Assembly (NCBI GenBank): GCA_900554535.1
Contig: USIA01000110.1
Span: 1 to 6,436 of the forward strand
Length of the DNA stretch: 6,436 nt
Direction of reading: 5' to 3'
DNA from: an uncultured Oscillospiraceae bacterium
GTDB lineage: Bacteria > Bacillota > Clostridia > Oscillospirales > Acutalibacteraceae
Shown here: positions 1 through 5,523 of the stretch, piece after piece
How the letters are laid out: the number at the start of each line of letters is the position of its first letter
Position numbering within the stretch: position 1 is the first letter of the stretch
Program-made: the position numbers and the translations under genes
Notes under the pieces: generated by a model
What the model saw: the letters and a program-made list of their open reading frames with translations, nothing else
What the model was told of the DNA's origin: nothing
The model's database searches: none

Positions 1-221
1 AGCGTCAGCACAGCCGCTGTGCTGGCCACCATCACGCCGGCGGAAATCGCCTGCACCGCCAGCAGGATGCCCGTTCCGGGCGCGAACAGAAGCGCCGCAA
101 TCCCCATGACTGCCAGCAGAACGCACAGAACACGCCCCGCCCGATCGCGCGGCTGGAATTTCGCGGCAAATACGCCCGAAACCGTCAGCAAAGCCGCTCC
201 CAGCAACAGAGAAATCTGCAT
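1..221 (-). CDS. Hypothetical small membrane protein (N-terminal part; runs off the left edge)
   Basis: An open minus-strand frame starts with ATG at 219-221 and stays open for 73 codons to the window edge, so the C-terminus is missing. The start is supported by an AAGGAG Shine-Dalgarno about 8 nt upstream. The protein begins MQISLLLGAALLTVSGVFAA, a hydrophobic segment that could be a signal anchor. A short basic stretch (KFQPRDRAGR, about residues 21-30) follows, then almost continuously hydrophobic sequence from about residue 31 (VLCVLLAVMGIAALLF, then GILLAVQAISAGVMVASTAAVL). That suggests two to three membrane segments. I do not recognise the family and assign no function. It has its own promoter (319-347) and lies beyond the terminator of the G5/3D gene, so it is probably a separate transcription unit. 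The frame, start site and hydrophobicity support a real gene; the identity is unknown. Confidence 0.6.
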   Translation of the reverse strand, partial: MQISLLLGAALLTVSGVFAAKFQPRDRAGRVLCVLLAVMGIAALLFAPGTGILLAVQAISAGVMVASTAAVLT

Positions 222-282
222 AAAACCCACTCCTTATCTCCTCTATAGGCCCCGATAGAAGCCATGTAACATAATTCATTTG

Positions 283-302
283 ACATAAGATCGATCATAT
301 GT
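283..302. promoter_or_regulatory. Palindromic operator candidate in the leader of the left-edge gene
   Basis: A 20-bp inverted repeat is centred on GATCGATC, with ACATA on one side and TATGT on the other and one mismatched pair (A/A). It lies just downstream of the predicted transcription start of the 319-347 promoter and about 60 bp before the start codon. A dimeric repressor bound there could block early transcription. The symmetry is seen in the sequence; the role is inference. Confidence 0.35.
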
Positions 303-318
303 TCTATTGTCTGCTCCT

Positions 319-347
319 ATCATAGCACACCCGTGCGAAAACTGCAA
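319..347 (-). promoter_or_regulatory. Sigma-A type promoter for the left-edge membrane protein
   Basis: On the minus strand, TTGCAG (342-347) is followed by a 17-nt spacer and TATGAT (319-324), with a TG one base upstream of the -10 (extended -10). Transcription would start near 311-313, giving a leader of about 90 nt before the start codon at 221. Spacing and hexamers are close to the vegetative consensus. It lies between the upstream gene's terminator and this gene. Confidence 0.65.
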
Positions 348-411
348 GTGGCTTTCACAAAATTTTATCGATCCGGCCGAGCATCCTCAAACCTCACAAC
401 CGGCGCATACC

Positions 412-443
412 AAAAAAGGGAGCAGCTGTCAAGCTGTTCCCTT
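412..443 (-). terminator. Intrinsic terminator of the G5/3D protein gene
   Basis: A hairpin pairs 418-427 (GGGAGCAGCT) with 432-441 (AGCTGTTCCC) through ten base pairs including one G-U type pair and a 4-nt loop. It can be extended by two A-T pairs to 416-443. Read on the minus strand the stem is followed by TTTTTT (412-417). It lies about 60 bp past the stop of the 504-1763 gene. The plus strand has no U-tract after the stem, so the terminator is directional. Confidence 0.88.
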
Positions 444-503
444 CCAAAAAGGCGCTTGCCCCGCCGAACAGGGCAGCGCCATATTTTTTCTCACGTCAAT
501 CGG

Positions 504-1763
504 TCAGTCGAGGATATAGATCATCATGTCGCGGCGGCCAAATGCCTGGCATTCGGCCTCTGTGTTCATATAGAGGTCGAGCACCGTGTCGCTGTTATAA
601 ATAAATCCGCCCGTATCCGCGGCCACGCAGTAGCCATACACATAGCTGCCGTCCGCAGAAGTGACATACATCCGCGTGCCATACGGAATCTCACTCGGGT
701 CCACCGCCACGCGGCCCACCTGGGCCGGCACGCCGGTGCTTGTCATCGAATCGGCCGTATAGGCGGTGCATTGGCCGGTGATCACACGGCTGTAAGACAT
801 TCCATTGATCGTCTTGCCGGTATCCTTCTTTGTCTCGGTGGAGGACTGCTGGCTGTTGTCGGCGGCAGCCTCATCCTGTTTCTGGTCCTCCTGCTCTGTT
901 GTTGCTTCGGGCGCGGGCTCCGGCTCCGGCTGCTTGGTGCCCTTGCGGATCACCTCGGTGACCGGCTCGGTGATGGTTTCGCGATCGACCTCATCGGTCG
1001 AGACGGCTTTGCCGTCCACGAACTTCGTGCGCTTGATGACCAGGGTCTGGCCTTCCTTGCCCGCGGTCTTGACCTCGGTCTTGCCCGCTTCCAGCGTGTC
1101 GTCATCCACGGTCTTGGTGTCATAATCCACGGTTTCCGTCGAAGCCTGCTCCGCATACGTCACGCGGCTGACCGTCAGCGTCTTCGTGTTTCCAACTGCC
1201 TGGTCGCGCGGCACGTTCATCTCATCGTCCGCGCTCAGCTTGACGCCAGCCGCAGCCGCGGCTTCCTCCGCAGTCGATTCGCGGTTGACAACCACTTCAC
1301 TGCTTTTGCCGTCCGCTTTCACCCGCAGAATGCTGTTGCGCGTGACGCGCACACTGTCGTTTTCCTGCAGCGGCCGGTTGAGCGCCATATTCACCGTATC
1401 CACCTTGCCCAGCGTGATCCCTGCGCGCTTGAGCACATCCGATGCCGTGTCCCCATAATGGACGGTCATGACCGTTGTCTTGCCGTCGGCCATCACCTGC
1501 ACGGGATAGGCTGTGCGGACATTCACTTCAATTTTGCCCTGTGCATTCGTCGAGCGCATCACCAGGTCGCCCGTCTTTGTCGAGACGCCTGCGCTATTCA
1601 AGATATTCTGCGTGTCGCCATTTGTCAGCAGATAAAGCTGCTTTCTCTGTCCGTCTTTTGTAACGACTGCGCTCTGTGCATTTGCCATCACTGTTCCGGT
1701 TGCGGATACGGAAACAGCCAGCACCGCACCCAGCACCAAGAGTTTCTTGCTTTTACTGTGCAT
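504..1763 (-). CDS. Secreted cell-wall protein with DUF348-like repeats, G5 domain and C-terminal 3D domain (YabE-like)
   Basis: The 419-residue product begins MHSKSKKLLVLGAVLAVSVS, a classic signal peptide probably cleaved near residue 29 (ANA/Q). Three ubiquitin-like DUF348-type repeats follow (about 33-75, 86-140, 146-200). A G5 domain comes next (about 199-275), then a Pro/Glu/Gln/Ser-rich linker (about 277-318). The C-terminal 3D domain (about 328-419) carries its three conserved aspartates: D355 in AVDPSEIPYGT, D383 in AADTGG and D396 in VLDLYM. By family knowledge, G5 domains bind cell-wall glycans and the 3D domain is an MltA-like double-psi barrel found in peptidoglycan lytic transglycosylases of the Rpf/YabE/YocH kind. 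The role is therefore peptidoglycan cleavage or remodelling outside the membrane. The ATG at 1884-1886 overlaps the promoter -10 and is excluded. ATG at 1763 directly precedes the signal peptide; GTG at 1772 is an alternative. A promoter (1886-1914) and terminator (412-443) make it a single-gene unit. Domain call firm; exact start less so. Confidence 0.92.
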   Translation of the reverse strand: MHSKSKKLLVLGAVLAVSVSATGTVMANAQSAVVTKDGQRKQLYLLTNGDTQNILNSAGVSTKTGDLVMRSTNAQGKIEVNVRTAYPVQVMADGKTTVMTVHYGDTASDVLKRAGITLGKVDTVNMALNRPLQENDSVRVTRNSILRVKADGKSSEVVVNRESTAEEAAAAAGVKLSADDEMNVPRDQAVGNTKTLTVSRVTYAEQASTETVDYDTKTVDDDTLEAGKTEVKTAGKEGQTLVIKRTKFVDGKAVSTDEVDRETITEPVTEVIRKGTKQPEPEPAPEATTEQEDQKQDEAAADNSQQSSTETKKDTGKTINGMSYSRVITGQCTAYTADSMTSTGVPAQVGRVAVDPSEIPYGTRMYVTSADGSYVYGYCVAADTGGFIYNSDTVLDLYMNTEAECQAFGRRDMMIYILD

Positions 1764-1885
1764 TGGTTTCACCCGCTTCTCTCTTTGTTTTTCGCGCGCA
1801 GGCCTTACTCCCCACGCACGCCGCGCAAAACCGCGCGTCCGCTGCTCGGGCGGTCCAAATCCGCCGCTCACAGGCAACGCTTGCA

Positions 1886-1914
1886 ATGATATACACGAAA
1901 TCGTCAGCTGTCAA
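1886..1914 (-). promoter_or_regulatory. Promoter of the G5/3D protein gene
   Basis: On the minus strand a perfect TTGACA (1909-1914) is followed by a 17-nt spacer and TATCAT (1886-1891). Transcription would start near 1879, giving a leader of about 115 nt. The leader includes a GC-rich hairpin (CGCGC/GCGCG with an A-rich loop, around 1821-1836). The position rules out any translation start at 1886. Confidence 0.8.
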
Positions 1915-2413
1915 ATTTTTTGGCCGACAAAAATTGTCTACTTTGCACAACGCCTGTCCGCAAAAACCTGCCGAATTTCTTGGTTACACCGCATTATGGG
2001 GCCTTCCTTATACGTTCGTTTGCCCTGAAAACTGTGCATTATGCAAGAATAAAAGGTGTTACAACTTTGTAACTATCTCGGGGCTCTGGATTTCCGCCCC
2101 TAAAAAATCCGCTTTTTTGCCTGCGGAGTGGGAGACTTTTGGTCCGAAATCGTCCAATTTCGTTCCAAAATGGGGAAGCCGCATTCTGTAAATGATTACA
2201 AACTCGTAACTTTCTACACGGTTGGCATGTTTTCCACCGCTTTTGCCCAAAGTCAGGAAAGAAACTTCCAGCAAGAAAAATTCTTTACACAACGCTCTGT
2301 CCAGCCTGTAAAATCAGCCATGCATCTTGCTGCTATTTAATTTTATAACCACAATATATAGTTGTAATGAAATTTACTTTACAAATGGAAATGTGCGGCG
2401 AATCCATAGACAC
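1915..2413. other. Host intergenic stretch with no supported gene; hairpins and TTACAA/TTGTAA motifs
   Basis: No open frame here has a recognisable product or a good ribosome site, and I see no tRNA or rRNA. It contains several inverted repeats: GGGGC/GCCCC (2080-2100); TCCGC/GCGGA (2108-2127), followed on the minus strand by TTTTTT and so a possible weak terminator; and TTTTGG..CGAAAT paired with ATTTCG..CCAAAA (2137-2170). TTGTAA/TTACAA elements recur at 2057-2073, 2187-2210 and 2362-2384. A weak minus-strand promoter can be drawn (TTGTAA 2379-2384, 18-nt spacer, TATATA 2355-2360). The stretch lies between the rpsI terminator and the G5/3D promoter, and could hold long-range regulatory sites or an unrecognised small RNA. 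Confidence 0.5.
2057..2073 (+). promoter_or_regulatory. WalR (YycF)-type box candidate
   Basis: TGTTAC-N5-TGTAAC matches the direct-repeat WalR consensus TGT(A/T)A(A/T/C)-N5-TGT(A/T)A(A/T/C) at every specified position. It is also a near-perfect inverted repeat (GTTACAA-CT-TTGTAAC). A poorer copy with one mismatch (AGTTAC-N5-TGTAAT, minus strand) is at 2195-2211. WalR is known to control peptidoglycan hydrolase genes, including 3D-domain ones such as yocH, which fits the downstream gene. The site is, however, about 140 bp upstream of the identified -35, farther than usual. The motif match is seen; regulation is inference. Confidence 0.35.
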
Positions 2414-2443
2414 AAAAATCCCCGGTGGAGTTTTCCACCGGGG
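2414..2443 (-). terminator. Intrinsic terminator downstream of rpsI
   Basis: A perfect 10-bp stem (CCCCGGTGGA 2420-2429 with TCCACCGGGG 2434-2443) and 4-nt loop is followed on the minus strand by A then TTTTT (2414-2419). It lies 38 bp past the stop codon of the rpsI fragment, as expected for the native rpsI terminator. Since the insertion it would also stop transcripts leaving the recombinase end of the element. Confidence 0.88.
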
Positions 2444-2480
2444 ACGGTTGATAATTGTGGAAAAGTGGGCTGAAAACCAA

Positions 2481-2528
2481 TCAGCGCTTCGAGAACTGAG
2501 GCGCACGGCGTGCGGCTTTGAGGCCGTA
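2481..2528 (-). pseudogene. rpsI: 3' end of rpsI (ribosomal protein S9): attachment site of the integrated element
   Basis: The minus strand from 2528 to 2484 translates as YGLKAARRAPQFSKR followed by TGA (2481-2483). This is the highly conserved C-terminus of 30S ribosomal protein S9, whose last Arg contacts P-site tRNA. Directly upstream the frame reads ..PFRGFE, not the expected basic S9 sequence (KERKK-type), so the gene is cut here. The host terminator follows at 2414-2443, so this side is the original chromosomal 3' end. A recombinase gene begins its 3' end only 100 bp away. The natural reading is an attachment site: the element entered at the 3' end of rpsI and should carry a matching 3' end that rebuilds the gene at its other border, outside the window. 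The S9 match is from recalled family sequence, not a search. Confidence 0.82.
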
Positions 2529-2553
2529 CTCAAATCCTCTGAATGGTGATTTT

Positions 2554-2580
2554 CCTTGATTTTTCAAGGTTTTTCAGGGT
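2554..2580. repeat. Short tandem and inverted repeats beside the attachment site (candidate arm-type recombinase sites)
   Basis: TTTTTCAAGGT (2560-2570) and TTTTTCAGGGT (2570-2580) are near-identical repeats with a 10-bp period. The first also pairs with CCTTGA (2554-2559) in a 6-bp inverted repeat. The group lies between the rpsI core and the end of the recombinase gene, where Tn916-like integrases have arm-type or accessory sites. Both recombinases here have an N-terminal domain of the arm-binding type. The repeats are seen; their role is inference. Confidence 0.35.
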
Positions 2581-2627
2581 ATTCCACTAAAATTGCCCCA
2601 CCCTTTAATCATAAAAATGGGGGCACT

Positions 2628-3839
2628 CTAAGCACCCACGGGCGCGGAAAATGCGGCATTTACAACGCTCAAAAGGTGTTCGGGCTTATTATACTTCACC
2701 TGCGCATAGATGTCCATAGTTGTCTTGCTGTTTTCATGCCCCGCAAGATACTGAACTGTCTTTGGATCAACGCCAGCATACAAAAGATTGGTAATGTAGG
2801 TATGCCGTAGCTGATGTGGTGTAACGTCAAAATCCAGACTATACACAAGTTTAGGATTGTTCTTCTGATGACCGCCAGGAATCGGCGTAACCTTGCATTT
2901 AATGCTTTGCCCATTTACATATTTGTAATAGGTGCGCTCCTTTGTAGACCGAACAACTACATACTGCCATAGCCTCTTAAACTGCGAATCGGCCAGCGGT
3001 TGCCCTTTGCTGTCTGCAATCACATATTCGGATATGGATGTTGCTTTTACTTGCCTCAGACAATCTGCCAGACACTTTGGAATAGGAATGTCCCTCTGTG
3101 CCGCCTTCGTTTTCAATGTTGTCGAAATCACCGGCCTGTTGTGTTCCGTGCGCCATGCTCTCCTTACAGAAATATATGGCGTAGGTACATCCAGAAACAC
3201 GCAATCCCACTGCAACGCAAGAATTTCTTCCCGCCGCAGGCCAGAATAAAGACCGATCATAATAAATACATACGGTGGCAGCTCTCGGACGGTTTCCAGA
3301 AGCAGCTTCACCTGTTCGTCTGTCAAAGCATTTTTCTTTTTCCCCGGTTTACCTCCCTTTGCCGATATTCCCACACAAGGGTTATAGTCAAGGAGTTGGT
3401 TACGCTCCGCCGAATAAAACACACACTTCAAAAGCATATTGACCGTGCTGTATAACCCTGCTGATTTTTGGGATAATGGTATGAGTGCCAACCGAATATC
3501 GTCTGCTGTCACTTCTGACAAATACATATCTCCCAGAGGTTTCACAATATAGTTGTTCATATTCTGGGTATAGCCTTTCAAAGTGCTTGAAGATACCTTG
3601 GCTGACTGCATGAGCAGCCACTTCTCACAATACTCAGCAACTGTCGGATGTTTTCTGCGGAAAACTGCCTCCTCTACTTGGCGTCGAGCTTCCAACTCTT
3701 TTTCATAAAGCTCCTCGCTCGTTTCAGCGTATAAGTCTACTCTCTTACCGTCTGCGTCTGTAATCCGCGTCCTATAATACTGGATTCCTCTCCTCATAAC
3801 AGTTCCATACTGAGGAACACTCACTTTTTTCTTAGCCAT
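2628..3839 (-). CDS. Tyrosine recombinase/integrase, copy 1 (att-proximal)
   Basis: A 403-residue tyrosine recombinase that would catalyse strand exchange between attachment sites. The N-terminus (about 8-50, YGTVMRRGIQYYRTRITDADGK..) resembles the AP2-like three-strand arm-binding domain of Tn916-type integrases. A SAM-like core-binding domain follows (about 65-150, from TVAEYCEKWLL), then the catalytic domain (about 170-385). All catalytic residues are present: R202 (GLRREE), K245 (TLKTKAAQRDIP), H342 and R345 (HQLRHT), H368 (AGHENS) and the nucleophile Y378 (MDIYAQ). The length is usual for the family. The frame is open back to 3977, but ATG at 3837-3839 is chosen: an AAAGGAA ribosome site lies about 8 nt upstream, a promoter (3888-3916) would be inside the longer form, and the start aligns with copy 2. 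The stop is 100 bp from the rpsI core. Only a weak hairpin (TGCCCC/GGGGCA, 2594-2625, then AATTTT) follows it; the strong terminator is at 2414-2443. Closely related to the 3981-5213 product. Confidence 0.95.
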   Translation of the reverse strand: MAKKKVSVPQYGTVMRRGIQYYRTRITDADGKRVDLYAETSEELYEKELEARRQVEEAVFRRKHPTVAEYCEKWLLMQSAKVSSSTLKGYTQNMNNYIVKPLGDMYLSEVTADDIRLALIPLSQKSAGLYSTVNMLLKCVFYSAERNQLLDYNPCVGISAKGGKPGKKKNALTDEQVKLLLETVRELPPYVFIMIGLYSGLRREEILALQWDCVFLDVPTPYISVRRAWRTEHNRPVISTTLKTKAAQRDIPIPKCLADCLRQVKATSISEYVIADSKGQPLADSQFKRLWQYVVVRSTKERTYYKYVNGQSIKCKVTPIPGGHQKNNPKLVYSLDFDVTPHQLRHTYITNLLYAGVDPKTVQYLAGHENSKTTMDIYAQVKYNKPEHLLSVVNAAFSAPVGA

Positions 3840-3887
3840 GCTTTCAGTTCCTTTCCTATTATTATGTAGTTCGGCGCTGATACTATC

Positions 3888-3916
3888 TTTATACTGAAAA
3901 TCCATGGCTCTTTCAA
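3888..3916 (-). promoter_or_regulatory. Promoter of recombinase copy 1
   Basis: On the minus strand, TTGAAA (3911-3916) is followed by a 17-nt spacer and TATAAA (3888-3893). Transcription would start near 3881, about 40 nt before the chosen start codon. The -35 overlaps the 15-bp repeat shared with the leader of copy 2. With the terminator upstream, this makes copy 1 an independent transcription unit. Confidence 0.68.
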
Positions 3917-3927
3917 AGGTGCGATTT
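3913..3927. repeat. 15-bp direct repeat, copy in the recombinase 1 leader
   Basis: TCAAAGGTGCGATTT occurs here and, identically and in the same orientation, at 5278-5292. Each copy lies about 65-90 bp upstream of a recombinase start codon and the two together bracket recombinase copy 2. It could be a remnant of a tandem duplication, a shared promoter or regulator site (it overlaps the -35 here), or a recombinase binding site. Confidence 0.7.
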
Positions 3928-3937
3928 ATGTAATAGC

Positions 3938-3962
3938 AAAAGGCGAGGGTTCCCCCTCGCCT
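3938..3962 (-). terminator. Intrinsic terminator of recombinase copy 2
   Basis: GGCGAGGG (3942-3949) pairs with CCCTCGCC (3954-3961) with a 4-nt loop; an added A-T pair (3941/3962) gives nine pairs. On the minus strand it is followed by TTTT (3938-3941). It begins about 19 bp after the stop of copy 2. The U-tract is short, so some readthrough into copy 1 is possible. Confidence 0.7.
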
Positions 3963-3980
3963 CCGCAATGTTTTCATTTT

Positions 3981-5213
3981 TTACTGTGCTGTTCCATATT
4001 CGGCTTCGTCCCATTGAGCAAATGCGTCCGTTAAAACTCCTGCCAGCTCATCCGGCTTGTTATATTTAACTTTTGCATATATGTCCATGGTAATCTTGCT
4101 GCTCTCATGCCCTGCCAAATATTGAACTGTTTTAGGGTCTACTGATGAATGAATCAAATTGGTGATATAAGTGTGACGTAGTTGGTGCGGTGTAACATCA
4201 AAATCGAGGCTGTAAATTACTTTCCCGTTATGTGCTGCTTTTTCTCCGAGAACCGGATTAACGGTATGCTTCACACGTTTTCCGTTCTCATACCTATAAT
4301 ATACTCGTGGCTTTGCTGTTCTGGTAACAATATACTGCCACAATCTCTTAAACTGCGTATAGGAAAGCGGCTCCCCATCCCGATTGGCGATCACATATTC
4401 TGATGTCGATTTTTTCTTTGCCTCTCTCAAACAATCCGCCAAACGATCTGGAAGGGGGATATTCCTTTCCGCAGCTTTTGTCTTTAACTCTGTGAGAATA
4501 ATTGGCCGGTTATGCTCTGTATGCCACGCTCTCCGAACCGCCAAATAGGGAGCCTCTGTGTCTAAATATACCGAATCCCATTGCAGCGCAAGAATTTCTT
4601 CACGCCTCAAACCGGCATACAAACCAATCATAACAAACACATAGGGCGGCAATCCCTGAATAGCGTCTAAAAGCCGTTCTACTTGTTCATCTGTCAACGC
4701 CTGTTTGTCCTCTTGAGGAATCCCGCCGCCTTTGGCATTGAGATATATTGTTGGGTTCGTATCAATGACATGACTTTCCTGTGCTGCGCGAAAAATGGAC
4801 TTATACAGGATGATAACCGACTTATACACAGATACGGATTTCTTTGAAACCGGAACAAGCGCAACCTGGATGTCATCCAATGTTACTTCTGCCATTCTCT
4901 TTTGGCCCAGCTCCTTAATAATATGTCGCCGTACCTTGGATGTGTAGTCTGTCAATGTCGTATTACGAATATGGACAGACTGCATAAGCAACCACTTTTC
5001 ACAATACTCTGCGACAGTAGGGGATTTTTGACGGAATGTGATGTTGTCAACCTTCTCCAATGCCGCCATTTCCTTATCGTATAGTTCTTCACGAGTTTTG
5101 CCGTAAAGGATTACACGCTTACCCTCTGCGTCCTCAACATCGGTTCTATAATACTTATGACCGTTCACTTGAACTGTACCATATCTGGGGATTCGCTTTT
5201 TTCTTAAAGCCAT
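3981..5213 (-). CDS. Tyrosine recombinase/integrase, copy 2 (excisionase-proximal)
   Basis: A 410-residue tyrosine recombinase with the same plan as copy 1: arm-binding-type N-terminus (about 9-50, YGTVQVNGHKYYRTDVEDAEGK), SAM-like core-binding domain (about 65-150) and catalytic domain (about 170-387). The catalytic set is complete: R203 (GLRREE), K246 (ELKTKAAERNIP), H343 and R346 (HQLRHT), H369 (AGHESS) and Y379 (MDIYAK). Long blocks are identical to copy 1, for example TVAEYCEKWLLMQS and SLDFDVTPHQLRHTYITNL, while the linker and C-terminal tail differ. The two are therefore paralogues, both apparently intact. The start ATG (5211-5213) has a strong GGAGG 7 nt upstream. The excisionase gene ends 79 bp upstream. 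The leader holds the 15-bp repeat and only a weak promoter (TTTGAT 5277-5282, 16 nt, GATAAA 5255-5260), so it may also be read from the operon upstream. It has its own terminator. Its position after a xis-like gene is the typical place of the main integrase. Confidence 0.95.
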   Translation of the reverse strand: MALRKKRIPRYGTVQVNGHKYYRTDVEDAEGKRVILYGKTREELYDKEMAALEKVDNITFRQKSPTVAEYCEKWLLMQSVHIRNTTLTDYTSKVRRHIIKELGQKRMAEVTLDDIQVALVPVSKKSVSVYKSVIILYKSIFRAAQESHVIDTNPTIYLNAKGGGIPQEDKQALTDEQVERLLDAIQGLPPYVFVMIGLYAGLRREEILALQWDSVYLDTEAPYLAVRRAWHTEHNRPIILTELKTKAAERNIPLPDRLADCLREAKKKSTSEYVIANRDGEPLSYTQFKRLWQYIVTRTAKPRVYYRYENGKRVKHTVNPVLGEKAAHNGKVIYSLDFDVTPHQLRHTYITNLIHSSVDPKTVQYLAGHESSKITMDIYAKVKYNKPDELAGVLTDAFAQWDEAEYGTAQ

Positions 5214-5277
5214 TCCACCACCTCCAAAAATAATTTTCAGCGCTGTACTCTTGTTTTATCAGAACGCGCCTATTTCA

Positions 5278-5292
5278 TCAAAGGTGCGATTT
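5278..5292. repeat. 15-bp direct repeat, copy in the recombinase 2 leader
   Basis: Second identical copy of TCAAAGGTGCGATTT (other at 3913-3927; the copies are 1365 bp apart). It begins immediately after the stop codon of the excisionase-like gene. Downstream of each copy the leaders also share looser similarity (AGTACAGCGCTGAA here, AGTATCAGCGCCGAA before copy 1), which favours duplication of leader plus gene. Confidence 0.7.
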
Positions 5293-5514
5293 TTATCTTC
5301 GCACATTGCGATACGTTGCTCTTTTCTCTATTGGCTTCGCTCTGTGCGTACTTTTTGCAATATACTCCTGAAGGCTGGTATGGGTAAAATAGACGCAGCC
5401 ATTAGGCACATACTGAATATAGGAAATCAAACCGCTATTTCTGGCTTCATCCAGAGTGGCCAAACTGATTCCTAATATTTTTGCCGCCTCTTTACGGGTA
5501 ATCAGTTTTTCCAT
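5293..5514 (-). CDS. Excisionase-like small HTH DNA-binding protein
   Basis: A 73-residue basic protein beginning MEKLITRKEAAKILGISLAT. Residues about 4-50 fit the winged-helix/MerR-like HTH_17 excisionase fold: ITRKEAAKILGIS..TLDEARNSGL, then a wing and the YFTHTSLQEYIAK helix. The C-terminal tail is rich in Lys and Arg. Such proteins bend attachment-site DNA and bias the integrase toward excision; some act as regulators. ATG at 5514 has AGGTGAG about 8 nt upstream; a TTG at 5520 would add two residues and is less likely. The MazF-like gene ends 9 bp upstream, so the two are probably co-transcribed. Recombinase copy 2 follows after 79 bp. Family assignment is by motif and context; a regulatory rather than excision role is possible. 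Confidence 0.85.
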   Translation of the reverse strand: MEKLITRKEAAKILGISLATLDEARNSGLISYIQYVPNGCVYFTHTSLQEYIAKSTHRAKPIEKRATYRNVRR

Positions 5515-5523
5515 ATTCAATAC

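Noticed and set aside
1764..1886. N-terminal extension of the G5/3D protein to the ATG at 1886.
   Set aside because: The ATG overlaps the predicted -10 (1886-1891), the extra residues are unlike a secretion leader, and a standard signal peptide starts at 1763.
333..1889. A 518-codon plus-strand open frame opposite the G5/3D gene.
   Set aside because: It is longer than the minus-strand gene but its protein shows no recognisable domain and is rich in His, Arg and Cys, as antisense frames of GC-rich genes are. The minus-strand frame has a signal peptide, G5 and 3D motifs, a promoter and a terminator.
2451..2465. A TGTGGAAAA sequence resembling a DnaA box region.
   Set aside because: It does not match the TTATCCACA consensus well and there is no cluster of boxes.
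2333..2533. A 66-codon minus-strand frame across the rpsI end.
   Set aside because: It is out of frame with the S9 C-terminus, crosses the rpsI terminator and has no family match.
2556..2810. An 84-codon plus-strand frame overlapping the end of recombinase copy 1.
   Set aside because: It is antisense to a well-supported gene, without a ribosome site or recognisable domain.
3840..3977. N-terminal extension of recombinase copy 1 to 3977.
   Set aside because: It would span the terminator of copy 2 and the promoter at 3888-3916, and copy 2 aligns with the shorter start.
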